A stretch of DNA of 64,000 nucleotides from Marsupella aquatica (lineage: Eukaryota > Marchantiophyta): NCBI GenBank assembly GCA_973895155.1, contig OZ316895.1, positions 16,492,001-16,556,000 on the forward strand, read 5' to 3'. Below, in pieces: positions 23,409 to 33,532 of the stretch; the first letter of the stretch is position 1; every line of letters begins with the position of its first letter. A program made the translations under genes and the position numbers. Under the pieces are notes generated by a model. The model was given only the letters and a program-made list of their open reading frames with translations. It was not told the DNA's origin and did not search any database.

Positions 23409-23532
23409 AGCCCAGAGAGGCATGACTTTGTGGCAACTCACTTGACTAGAGACTGATAGGTCTTGGGTTCAACTATTGTGGCTGACTCTTCCCTTTATGT
23501 GGGGTTTCATAGTTTAAATAAATAAATAAATA
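23409..23532 (+). mobile_element. tRNA-derived SINE, full length, with 13-bp target duplication
   Basis: 124-bp element flanked by the perfect duplication ATAATGACTAACT (23396-23408 and 23533-23545). An A-box-like TGGCAACTCACTTG (about 23431) and a B-box-like GGGTTCAAC (about 23464) are spaced as in RNA polymerase III promoters. The body ends GTGGGGTTTCATAG and the tail is (TAAA)n. A second copy lies on the minus strand at 53531-53665. Non-autonomous: it would need LINE proteins to move. Confidence 0.85.
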
Positions 23533-23615
23533 ATAATGACTAACTTGGCATGGCATATTGTCATCCTTTCCCTTCATTTCTGAGAATCATCCATCCAAGC
23601 CAAATGAAACCTGCC

Positions 23616-23910
23616 TCGGGGGTCTTACTATATGGGGACCTCCCCATCACCTGCGACGTTTTTAGGCCTCGGATCCCCTAAAATGTAAGAAAAAAATTTA
23701 ATTTTTTAACCCTATAAAGTTGGAATATTCTTGGAATATTCTAAAAATTGGATTAAAAATACCCTAATCTTCTTATAAGTCTCAAAAATTAATTTAAAAG
23801 ACCTTATTGTTCTTCTACAAAAATTCTTAAGTCTTCCCTTAGAACCAATAAAATTACCCTATCCTTTGTCGCACGTGATATGCCATTTTTGTGGAAGTGA
23901 AACCCCCGAG
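23616..23910 (+). mobile_element. Mutator-like MITE, copy 3 (diverged)
   Basis: 295 bp with ends TCGGGGGTC and AACCCCCGAG, flanked by AAACCTGCC (23607-23615) and AAACTTGCC (23911-23919), a 9-bp duplication with one change. Subterminal GTCGCACGTGATATGCC and internal GGAATATTCTTGGAATATTC mark it as a relative of copies 1 and 2. It sits inside another copy of the CCAAGCCAAAT...CCCAAGATA host segment. Confidence 0.85.
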
Positions 23911-24110
23911 AAACTTGCCCAAGATAGTGACCAAACTGAGCTGTTTCCTATATATGGGATGGCACAACAACCAAAGACATAGATTTCAGACCTTAGAATA
24001 ATAACAATATCCAATTCTCTAGTTTCACAACCCCATAAGTTACTATATTCAAGTATCAGTCACTCTCATCAATCATTTGAGTATGGAACCTTCTTTCTCA
24101 ATTGCAGGGA

Positions 24111-24146
24111 GTTGTGTGTGTGTGTGTGTGTGGGGGGGGGGGGGGG
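24111..24146 (+). repeat. (TG)n microsatellite followed by a G run
   Basis: About ten TG units followed by about fourteen G. Downstream (24150-24300) a short block AAAGTGACT..CAAGGT.AGCCAA recurs two or three times, imperfectly. Confidence 0.9.
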
Positions 24147-24955
24147 ACTAGTTGTAAAAGTGACTCACCAAGGTAAGCCAAGTAGATTTTTTCCTAGAAT
24201 TGTCAAACACAGCAACGTGTCAAGTGAAAAAGTGACTTGGCAAGGTCAGCCAAATGGAAACTTTCAACTTGGCAGACTTTGCAAGGTCAGCTGAGAATAT
24301 TTTTTTTAACTTGGCCGGGAAATTCAGTGAGTGACTTAACAATGTCACCTAAGAGGAGATTTGGCTGAGGGGAGTACATTTTACAGTTTTTTGATTTAGG
24401 GAGACAGTAGACAATGACTGATGTGAGTGTATGACAACTTGATGGGATTAACAACATCAACTTCTCCACACTTGCTTAACATCTCAAGATCAACTTCAAC
24501 TCATTGAAAAGTGTATCAAATCAGCTTTCAAGAAAACCAATTTTGCTCAATCCTGAAAACATTTAGAAACATTATGAGTGCCAAAAGAAAGCCTAGTTTA
24601 TGGAAGTCCCTAATCTGATTATGATTTTTAGGACTGCCAGTTTTGTGTGGTTTTCAATGTTACAATTGTTAGTGTAAGGTTATAAACATCCATGGGGGTA
24701 GTAAAGTTCACTGATACAGTATCAAATTCATGTTTCTATGGTGTTGCATGTCACAACTAGTAAAGATTTTAACTTCAAATGTTTGGGTGTACACAAGAGA
24801 TTTAATTCTTCATTACACCATGAATTGCTTAAGATGAATCAGATATTGGTTTACCTAGTACAAGATTAGCTGTTGGGTTCATACATTTGTCAATGTACCA
24901 CAAAATAATATCTCTTTTCAAATTCAGTAATCTACTGGGTAGTTTTTTAATAAAA
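24147..24955. other. Intergenic, no gene recognised
   Basis: AT-rich unique sequence after the microsatellite; only short frames. Confidence 0.35.
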
Positions 24956-24959
24956 GCAA

Positions 24960-26506
24960 CATTCAGCGCAAAAGATATATATTTTATTAATTTTCCAAAA
25001 AGGGAGTCGGGAAAACTTACCAAACACAACCCCAGGGACAAAGGCTACCAAGGGAGAACGCCCACCACCCAACTAAGGCAACCCACAAAACTAAACCCAA
25101 TCAGGCCAAGAGACAGAGAGACCACCACGAAAGAGTGGCTACTCTAGTGTTCTGGCTGTAAATCCTCCTAAAGTGCCTGCCTCTATTCATCTGATGCAGG
25201 GTCTCAAAACTCTGAACAAATGGGTATCTATGATTATGTAATTTCCTAATGCTGTTGGGTTTCCACTTAGTGCTAAGTTGAGCAAAGGTATTGGGCTGTC
25301 TGTTCTGCCCTTTAGAATCAAACTTACCCCTATTTGTCACATTGCAGTGTCATTGACACGGCTTTGAGACAAAAGTCACCTCCTCATTCTTCTGCATCAG
25401 CAGTAGTGCACATTGGTATAGGGCTCAGAGTCTTCTCCAAAGGTTTAAGCACTGCCTGAATTGTTCAATAGCCTCCAGAAGTTGCTTGCATTTTTTTGCT
25501 GAGTGGAAAATGTCAATCATGGAATTCAGGTGGGCTTCAGTTTGAGGATAACCCAACGGGGAAGTCTCCCCAAAAATTGTGAGTAGGTGGCCGCATTCTA
25601 CTCAGTCCAGATGCTATTGCAGAAATCCATAATCAAAACCAGTTGTCCAGATTTACTTTTATTTCGGTGAATGGCATAAGTGATGGGCCCAAACAAAGGA
25701 CTGGGGGGGGGCGGCCAGTGCAGGAGCCCCTTGCACTAGCCTGTTCACTTCTCCCCATCTCTTATTCACCTTGGGACAGCTGAAAATAAATGCTCTGTGT
25801 GCTCAAAGGTTGACTTGCATCTAGATTCAGTCGTATACCTACCACTGACTGCCCCTGCCGTTGTTGTAGAAGCAATGATTTAGCAGGTGCCAAAGAAAAA
25901 CCTCACCTTTTGTAAGGTCCACCCCTCCACAATTTGTTCCATTGCTCGATTGTGCACAATTGCCCCCATCGTCTTAAAAGTCAGTGACCTCTTCAGTAAT
26001 CAGCGAAGTACTGGCCCACACTTTCTTGGAAAAATGCCACCCTTTGTTCTTTCCTTTCTAGTTCCATTGCCAGCCAAGCCATAGCAGGTGTGCAAGCTCT
26101 GGTTGCTCAGGCCAGTATTGCATTTTAGCAGATTGTTGAATTTTGTGAACTCCATGTGCCCACTTGGTTGGTTGCTTTGTATTCTATTCATGACAGTGTC
26201 TTCAGCCATCCTTCCACCCTGAGGCAGCCACAGGTCTCCAATGCTCTTAATGCCTGTTAGCTAGGTACCTCCAAAGCTCCTGCCCTTCTTGCTCCATCAC
26301 CTGGTTGTTCTTAGCATATAGCAAAACCATTTGTTCCATCAAGAGGTAATTGGAAAGCTCTCGATTTCCTAACTTGAATGGAGGAGTTGGCTCTTCCTAT
26401 TCCGACCTTTGAGAAAACTATTCAGTGTGGAAGAGCCTTTAGTCACCAGCTCATTGCTCAAGAGGATAGCATCCATTGAAGTCCAATAATTCTGTCTCTC
26501 CTTCTT
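24960..26506 (-). mobile_element. LINE remnant, 3' part (zinc-finger end of ORF2 and 3' end)
   Basis: Read on the minus strand, out-of-frame pieces resemble the C-terminal half of plant LINE ORF2. Examples are KVRFFFGTC and WHLLNHCFYNNGRG (about 25915-25850), then EHTEHLFSAVP and SCPKVNKRWGEVNRLVQGAP (about 25800-25730), the usual order of an RVT zinc-binding domain. The 3' part is T/G-rich on the minus strand and ends in AATTAATAAAATATAT near 24970, like an L1-type 3' end. Copia B inserted at 26512 and separates this piece from 32569-33000. Frame breaks throughout; non-functional. Confidence 0.6.
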
Positions 26507-26511
26507 GTACG

Positions 26512-26918
26512 TGTTGAGTATAGACGATAATCGCAATGGTAAGCACATGACATATCCAACATGCAAGTAGTCGACACAAGAGATACGTGGTTCACCTCCT
26601 TGAGGCTACGTCCACGGGAACACACAAGAGAGCTTTATTGAACTCTAAGCCCGTCGGCTATACCGAGTCTCCACAGTGTAAGCTCTCCCTATCTCTCCCT
26701 CCTTCAGCTCCATAACAATGAGCCTTGGTTCTACATCTCCAAGCACACGTGCCTCTTATGATATAGTGTGCAACTTAGTTAACCTAACCACATTGTTGTA
26801 CCTAAGCACGTAGTTGTACCTAACCACGTAGTTGTACCAAACCATGTTGTTGTACCAACCCACGTTGTTGTACCAACCACGTCATACCTAACCTAGACAT
26901 AAGAGTAAATACCCAACA
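26512..26918 (-). repeat. 3' LTR of copia element B
   Basis: 407 bp; plus strand begins TGTTGAGTATAGACG and ends TAAATACCCAACA. Contains a tandem array of about six 17-18 bp units (TTGTACCTAACCACGTAG type) at about 26784-26885. Confidence 0.95.
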
Positions 26919-26936
26919 ATCTTCCCCTTGACTCTG
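26919..26936 (-). other. Polypurine tract of copia B
   Basis: The minus strand reads GAGTCAAGGGGAAGAT directly before the LTR start TGTTGGG. Confidence 0.75.
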
Positions 26937-27108
26937 GTCTAGGGGAGAGTAATACTGCCAATGTATATGATCCCTCAACGGGAAGTTCTGGACAAAAACC
27001 AAACCGGTTTTCCTCTCTAACTAGAGCAAACCAGAACTAAGCCGTAGCCTTATACATAGGAATGAGGAAGAGCATATATCAATAATTACAATGAATGTTA
27101 AGAAAACT

Positions 27109-30100
27109 CTACTTGTGATGCAATTGCAAAACCTGCAATACATCACGGTGTCTAGACAAACTCTCCAAAAGAATCACTTTGGTAAATGCGTTAGCCGGGT
27201 TGAGTTTACCATCAATCTTGACTAGCTCAAACATATTATCAGACACACCCTGCCTGATAAAATGGTACCTGACGTCAATGTGCTTCACTCTGCTGTCCAT
27301 CACCTGGTTCACAGCAAGGTGGAGCGCACTTTGACTATCACAATGGAGCTTCACATTCCCCTGTGGCAATCTCATTTTAGTGATAAGTCTATCCAACCAA
27401 ATCGCTTTCTTTGCTGCTTCCGCAGCTGCAACATACTCCGCTTCTGTAGTAGATTGAGCAATACACTTCTGCAAAGTAGACCTCCAACTTATGCATCCAC
27501 TGCCAAGTGTGAACATGTATCCTGTTGTTGATCTTCTTCGGTCCAAATCTTGTCCATAGTCAGAATCTACATAGCCAATCAATGATCTAGCATTCTTTGC
27601 ATTCGCATCAAATAAAAGACCATGATCCACGGTACCCTTCAAGTACCTGATAATCCACTTCACTGCTTCCCAATGTACCTTCCCTGGATTTGACATGTAC
27701 CTACTCACCTTGCCCATAGCCATGGCAAGATCAGGTCTAGTGCAAGTCATCAAATACATGAGACCTCCCACTGCCTTATCATAAGGAACCTTTGACATCA
27801 GCCCCTTCTCTGTCGCATCTGTGGGACAAAAAGCTGATGATAATTTGAAGTGTGCAGCCAAAGGGGTACTTACTGGCTTGCTATCCCCCATGTTGAACCT
27901 AGCAATTACCTTCCTCGCATAATTGCTCTGTGTCAACCATAGCTTACTAGCCTCCAAGTCCCTAGTGATCTCCATACCCAAAATCCTCTTAGCTGGCCCT
28001 AGGTCCTTCATCTTAAACTCTGCACTTAGCAATGCCTTAAGCTTAACAATCTCAGACCTATCCTTGGCCGCAATAAGCATGTCATCCACATAAAGTACTA
28101 AAACAATGAACCCAAAGACAACATTCTTCACCGGTTTCAAATACACACAAGGGTCAAATACACTTCTGTGAAAACCTTGTGACCGAATCCAATCGTCAAA
28201 CCACTTGTTCCACTGTCTTGGTGACTGCTTCAACCCATACAAGGATTTCAGCAATCTGCAAACTAATTCCTCTTGTCCTCTCTTCACAAAACCTACCGAT
28301 TGTCTCATGAAGATCACCTCTTCCAATGTGCCATAGAGGAAAGCTGTGACAACATCCATCTGATCTAGCAGCAGACCAAACATTACAACAAGTACACACA
28401 ATAGTCGTATTGTAGAGTACTTAGCAACTGGTGAGAAGACCTCATTGTAATCCACACCTTTCTCTTGTGTGAATCCCTTTGCTACCAACCTAGCCTTGTA
28501 GACCTTTGATCCACCTCTTGTGGAATTATCCTTCAGCTTGTAAATCCACTTGCTGTCCACCACTTGCTGACCCTTAGGCAGCTTAACAAGCTCCCAAATT
28601 TTGTTGTCCTTTAGTGACTGCATCTCCGTTTGCATTGCTGCAGTCCACTTCTGCTTCTCCTTTGAAGCAGTGGCCTCATGAAATGAAGAAGGTTCCCCTT
28701 CTTCCAAAATTAACGCATCACCCTCATCATCAGCTGCAAAATCATCCTCTTGCAGTTGAGATGAATCAACCCACTGTCCATACCTAGGAGGAGCGCGTAC
28801 AGTACGACCAGATGTTCTTCTAGCCGATGACTCCGGTTGAATTGCGTCTACTGGTACAATTTGAAGCTCAGCAGCATCCATTTGCTGCTCACCAGCATCA
28901 ATAAACTCCTTTTGTTCCTCTGGCACAGGAACCAACTCCATGCTTGGAGCACCTCCTTCTCTCCGATCATGCACTTCATGATCAATCTCCCCCTCAACGA
29001 GATCCGGGATAGGAGATTTTCCTTTGTCAGTACGGGAGACCTGAGTATTCTCCCCCTCCTTCAATAATCTGGATTCATTGAAAGAAACATCCCTACTAAC
29101 AACGAGCTTACAGGCAATAGGATCCCATAACTTGTAGGCCTTCACACCACTCTGATACCCAAGAAAAATACATTTCTTGGACGTAGGATCCAACTTGGTC
29201 CTATTCTGCTTTGGTGTGAGAGCATATGCATCACTTCCAAAAACTACCAAGCCATGATAGTCTGCTTGCCGCTTATAACGCATTTCAAATGGCGTTTTGA
29301 AATTGATTGCACTAGAAGGAGAAAGATTTACCAAATAAGCTGCAGTATTGATAACTTCTGCCCAAAATTCCTGTGGTAAACCTGATTGGCTCAGCATACT
29401 CCGTGACCGCTCCAATAGTGTTCAATTGAGCCTCTCAGCTACACCATTCTGCTGTGGAGTATAAACTGTGGTGAGATGACGAGTTATCCCCTGTTCTGCA
29501 CAATACTCTTCAAATTCTATTGAAGTGTAGTCCCCGCCGTTGTCTGACCTTAGACTCTTCACCCTTGTATCCAAATACTTAACCGTGTTTCCTATCTGAT
29601 TCTCTACTTGGGCCTTCCACTTTGTAAAAATGGACAAGACATCAGACTTATGCATCATGAAATAAATCCATACAAATCTTGAGTAATCATCAATAAAGGA
29701 TACATAGTACAATTTTCCAGAATGTGAGGGAGTCGGGGATGGTCCCCACACGTCATTATGTATGTACTCAAGAACCGCTTTGGAATGATGAGTTCCAACA
29801 CCGAAAGCATGACGATGCTGCTTTCCAAAAATGCAATGCTCACAAAAATCCAATTTACAAGACTGCAAATCAGAAATGAGCCCATTCTTCTGCAAGATAA
29901 CCAAACCCTTCTCACTCATGTGGCCTAGCCGTGAATGCCGCAGTTGAGTCATTTCCTCGTGAGACTTTATCACATTGGCCTCTCCACATACTGTATTGCC
30001 CTGCAATACATACAAATTCTTCTGTCTGCGCCCTTTCAAAATCACTGTCTCTCCCGACATGACTTGAAGTTCACCATCAATTACTCGCCATTGATGATCA

Positions 30101-31359
30101 TTTGTATCCAACACACCGAGTGAAATCAAATTCTTACGCATGCCAGGTACGAACCTGACTCCGGACACTGTGCGCACAATGCCATCAAACATTTGAATCT
30201 TTACAGACCCAATACCCTCAACTTGATAGAAGTGATCATTTCCCATCAAAACTGAACCGTTTGACACAGAATAAGAATTGAAATACTCACGAATGTAACA
30301 AATGTGAAAAGAGCAAGCACAATCAAGAATCCACACATCATTTGCTCTCCTAGATGATGTGCACAGGGCATACTCCTGATTTCATAAAATATACTCATCG
30401 TTGAGTAAATCAACTTCTCCATCAACACTAGCCACATTGGCTGATGAAGATTCACCTGCCTTACCCTTACAATCCCTCTTAATGTGGCCAATCTTGTCAC
30501 ACTTCCAGCATACCACCGGCTTCCTCTTTTGGGACTTCCCCCTTGAAGCAAATCTTGTCCTAGATTTACTTCTTCCCCTGCCATTCGTGTGGTGCTCTGG
30601 ATGCTTCTGTGACCTTCCACGATTCACATTCAAAGCAGCACCAGACGACGATGATGGCTGAGAGGGCATGGTCAAATTCTGCTGCAAGTCATCAGTCAAC
30701 AGAGCACTTACAACTTCATTGTAAGTGATAGTCTTCTTGTCACGATGAAGCAGCACTCGTGACAATGACTGATACGACAAGGGTAAAGAGCTAAGCAAGT
30801 GAAGAGCCTGCCGCTCATCACTCAAGTCCTCCCCCAGATTTTGCAAATCAACGACCAGGTCGTTGAAACCATCGATATGGTCCTGAATCTTTGCACTTCC
30901 CTCCTTCATCTTGAAGCTCATAAACTTCAAAGATGTGTAGAGCCGATTCGATAGCTCCTTTTGATGGTACTTTTGCTCCAACGCGGCAAACAATGATGCA
31001 CAATTGGCATGGTCTGCCAATTGCTTGATGACATTAGGCTGAAGATAGAGCATCACGGTGCTCACAGCCTAGTCCTGCATGTCCTGCCAATCATCATTGT
31101 CGACATCATTTGGCTGGTCCTTCAGCAATTTCCCAAACCCGGTCGCACGGAGTACCCCCTTCACTTGTCGCTCCCACAACAAGTAGTCCGTGCGGCCATC
31201 GTATTTTGTAACCTCAAACTTGGGACCTCCAAGCTTGATTGTCCCCATCCTTTTTCTTGTCACTCGCCGCAATACCGGTGACCACAATTCTGCTAGATCT
31301 TCTACTTCCTCCTTTGTTCTCTCCGGTGACTCAATAGAACCCTCCTCCAAGTCACTCAT
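27109..31359 (-). pseudogene. Copia gag-pol polyprotein of element B, one frame with three in-frame stops
   Basis: From the gag ATG (31359-31357) a single frame runs to a stop at 27109, about 1,416 codons, broken only by TAG 31071-31069, TGA 30384-30382 and TGA 29424-29422. Gag ends with a zinc knuckle CWKCDKIGHIKRDC (CX2CX4HX4C, about residues 284-297). Protease follows with WILDCACSFH. Integrase has an HHCC finger (HSRLGHM...CEHCIFGK) and DDE core pieces NDVWGP, FIDDYSRFVW, LRSDNGGDY and PQQNGVAER. RT has YGLKQSPRQWNKW and YVDD (28092-28081). RNase H has RRRSTTGYMF, STTEAEYVA, DSQSALHLA and KHIDVRYHFI. The first and third stops replace codons that are sense in copy C (CAG and CGA), both C-to-T changes; the middle TGA is shared with C. 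Such transitions fit deamination of methylated cytosine in a silenced element. Confidence 0.95.
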
Positions 31360-31543
31360 GTGAGAAATCAAGAAAAAACGATGTTTTTCTTAACTTCTCA
31401 AAAAACTCAAAGGTTATTACTGCCATGTAGCCCACAAGCCTAGTTTTCCAATGCTTGTCAACAACGAATGTTGATGAATTGCACTCGGTGCCGTCACCAA
31501 GTCCAACAAGGTAAATGAGTTTTCTTAGCCTTCCTCTTCGCAT
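31352..31543 (-). CDS. 63-codon upstream ORF in the copia B leader, overlapping the gag start
   Basis: ATG at 31543-31541, stop TGA at 31354-31352. The stop overlaps the gag start as ATGAGTGA, so the uORF ends 3 bases past the gag ATG. The peptide starts MRRGRLRKLIYLVGLGDGTE and ends KTSFFLDFSHE. The same ORF forms in copy C only after removal of 57494-58128. Codons match the C copy at most positions. It could be a translation-control uORF that allows reinitiation at gag, a small protein, or chance conservation between young copies. No domain recognised. Confidence 0.5.
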   Translation of the reverse strand: MRRGRLRKLIYLVGLGDGTECNSSTFVVDKHWKTRLVGYMAVITFEFFEKLRKTSFFLDFSHE

Positions 31544-32105
31544 CAAGAGCCAATCCCGGACTCAAAACAATTGTCTTGCCTCAATCTCTTCGTTGAGTCA
31601 AAATACTTGACGCTTCTCCCTCCGAGTCGATTGCAACAACAAGAAACCCCGCTCAGGCAAAAGAAGATTCCATAGCCGGTCAAAAAATTAGAACGCTTCT
31701 TTTGCTCGTTGTGACGTACTCGTTACACACTCGGCAACAAACCAGCTACCGAAATGATCAGCTCGTCCCGATCTACAAATAGAGCTATAACATGCGATGC
31801 TTCCTTCGCCGTAGAGCTCACACCGTCGAGAAAACAAACTCTGGTCCCTCCTTCGAAAAACCGTCGAACACGAATGTTGCCGACTTTCTTCACAAAATCC
31901 AGAACGAAAAAAACTTAGATCTCTCCGCACCACGAGCTCCGTTCAACGATTTCTTCACACCGTTAGAAAGCCCTTGCCCTGATCTATCCGTTGAGCCCAT
32001 AAACTCCAAGTTCCATGCGACGGAACTCCGGGAAATCCACCGACACTCAACGCTGGAAAAAACCATCACAAAATCCCGTCACGAACACACGTCACCTCCC
32101 AGGCA
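31360..32105 (-). other. 5' leader of copia element B
   Basis: About 745 bases between the primer-binding site and gag. It aligns with the C leader (56841-58222) except for the 635-bp C segment; the joining point is between 31453 and 31454. Confidence 0.85.
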
Positions 32106-32118
32106 TGCTCTGATACCA
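32106..32118 (-). other. tRNA primer-binding site of copia B
   Basis: The minus strand reads TGGTATCAGAGCA two bases inside the 5' LTR, the exact plant copia initiator-Met-tRNA site. Confidence 0.9.
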
Positions 32119-32120
32119 AT

Positions 32121-32563
32121 TGTTGAGTATAGGCGATAATCGCAATGGTAAGCACATGACATATCCAACATGCAAGTAGTCGACACAAGAGATACGTGGT
32201 TCACCTCCTTGAGGCTACGTCCACGGGAACACACAAGAGAGCTTTAGTGAACTCTAAGCCCGTCGGCTATACCGAGTCTCCACAGTGTAAGCTCTCCCTA
32301 TCTCTCCCTCCTTCAGCTCCATAACAATGAGCCTTGGTTCTACATCTCCAAGCACACGTGCCTCTTATGATATAGTGTGCAACTTAGTTAACCTAACCAC
32401 ATTGTTGTACCTAATCACGTAGTTTTACCTAACCATATTGTTGTACCTAATCACGTAGTTGTACGTAACCACGTAGTTGTACCAAACCATGTTGTTGTAC
32501 CAACCCACGTTGTTGTACCAACCACGTCATACCTAACCTAGACATAAGAGTAAATACCCAACA
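32121..32563 (-). repeat. 5' LTR of copia element B
   Basis: 443 bp, nearly identical to 26512-26918 but with about two more units in the 17-18 bp tandem array (about 32392-32528). Ends in TAAATACCCAACA before the duplication GTACG. Confidence 0.95.
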
Positions 32564-32568
32564 GTACG

Positions 32569-33000
32569 GACCGGATGTCAGCCCCTTTCCAATGATCTCT
32601 TGGGCCATTGTCAACCATTAACTTTTCTTCCCTATAATAGGTTTGGAGATATGGTGCATCTTCAGCACCTGCTTGCTCAGAAAATGGCAAAATTCCTAAA
32701 TAGCCAACTTTGTTTGGTACCACAATTTTCTTTCAGGCTATTAGTGTTTTCTTATGATTGTCCTTTGGAGGTAGCTGGTCCCCACATAAGCCTCCTGCAA
32801 ATCTTCTCTAGCTCCTTGTAGCAGGTCAACTGAAGTTCAAGAAAGTGGTAAGTAGGAATGGTTGTTAAGACGTGCTTCAAAGCAAAGGATAATACCATAA
32901 GCCAAGGAACTTCATTAGTACTATAGCTGACCCATCCTGGAACATGATTAATTATTATGTCCTGTGACAAAGTAAAAGGATCTTATTCTCTCTTATGAGT
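32569..33000 (-). mobile_element. LINE remnant, reverse-transcriptase end
   Basis: On the minus strand a frame at 32970-32752 reads ALKHVLTTIPTYHFLELQLT, then ELEKICRRLMWGP, then KGQS. This matches the end of plant LINE RT domains (LIKSVLxAxPxYxxSxxxxP ... IxRxFLWG). It continues with KVGYLGILPFSEQ-type text at about 32723-32600, then is cut by copia B. The 3' continuation is at 26506 downward. Confidence 0.7.
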
Positions 33001-33068
33001 TGAATTATAATGTAAATTGCTTAAAAAAATTGATAGATAAAGTAACAAAGAGGAGAAAACTCTTTATT

Positions 33069-33532
33069 TTTGGGAAAACCAACGACACCATACACATGAC
33101 AAGCAACCAGCAAGCACAAGAACACATGAGAGATATGTACATGGTTCACCTCTGCTGAGGCTACTCCATGGGAATACACAAGAACTTAACTACACTTTAG
33201 GCCCATCGGCCATATCAAGCATCCATAGTACAAGCTCTCCAAAAAGTTTCCTCCTGGCACCTAGCTTGCTCCCTCAACAATGAGTATGTGTCTCCAAGAG
33301 GAGATCTCCCTTGCCCTTCCATATGCTAGATCCTAGAGTTGCAGCTAATCACCATTAGCCGTCCAAAATCTAACAAAAAATTGTAACTCCCATAGTAATC
33401 CAAAAAATCAGTAGCTCTACAGTAGTCACCATTCTCGTCACCATTGGGCTTACCTCTGATGCACAGGGCGCCACACATGACTTGGGACGCCACGAAACTC
33501 ACAAAATGTCATTTTTTGTATGAACCCCAACA
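33069..33532 (-). repeat. Diverged LTR related to copia B, probably solo
   Basis: Segments GAGATATGTACATGGTTCAC, CTGAGGCTACTCCATGGGAA, TACACAAGA, AGGCCCATCGGCCATAT and ACAAGCTCTCC run parallel to the copia B LTR. The right end is CCCCAACA, like CCCAACA of B. No internal domain adjoins it and no clear target duplication was found, so boundaries are approximate. Confidence 0.6.

Larger units (their letters stand above)
26512..32563 (-). mobile_element. Copia element B: young, nearly intact Ty1/copia element nested in a LINE
   Basis: Two almost identical LTRs (26512-26918 and 32121-32563) enclose a leader and one long gag-pol frame on the minus strand. The element is flanked by the 5-bp duplication GTACG (26507-26511 and 32564-32568). 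Primer-binding site and polypurine tract are in place. Before the LTR repeat array I count only two substitutions between the LTRs, so insertion is recent. The main length difference is about 36 bp of tandem repeat. It belongs to the same family as element C at 56483 but has a shorter leader, lacking exactly the GT-AG segment seen in C. Confidence 0.95.

Noticed and set aside
24111-24146. TG/G tract as a Z-DNA or regulatory element
   Set aside because: Simple microsatellite with no nearby gene; nothing supports function.
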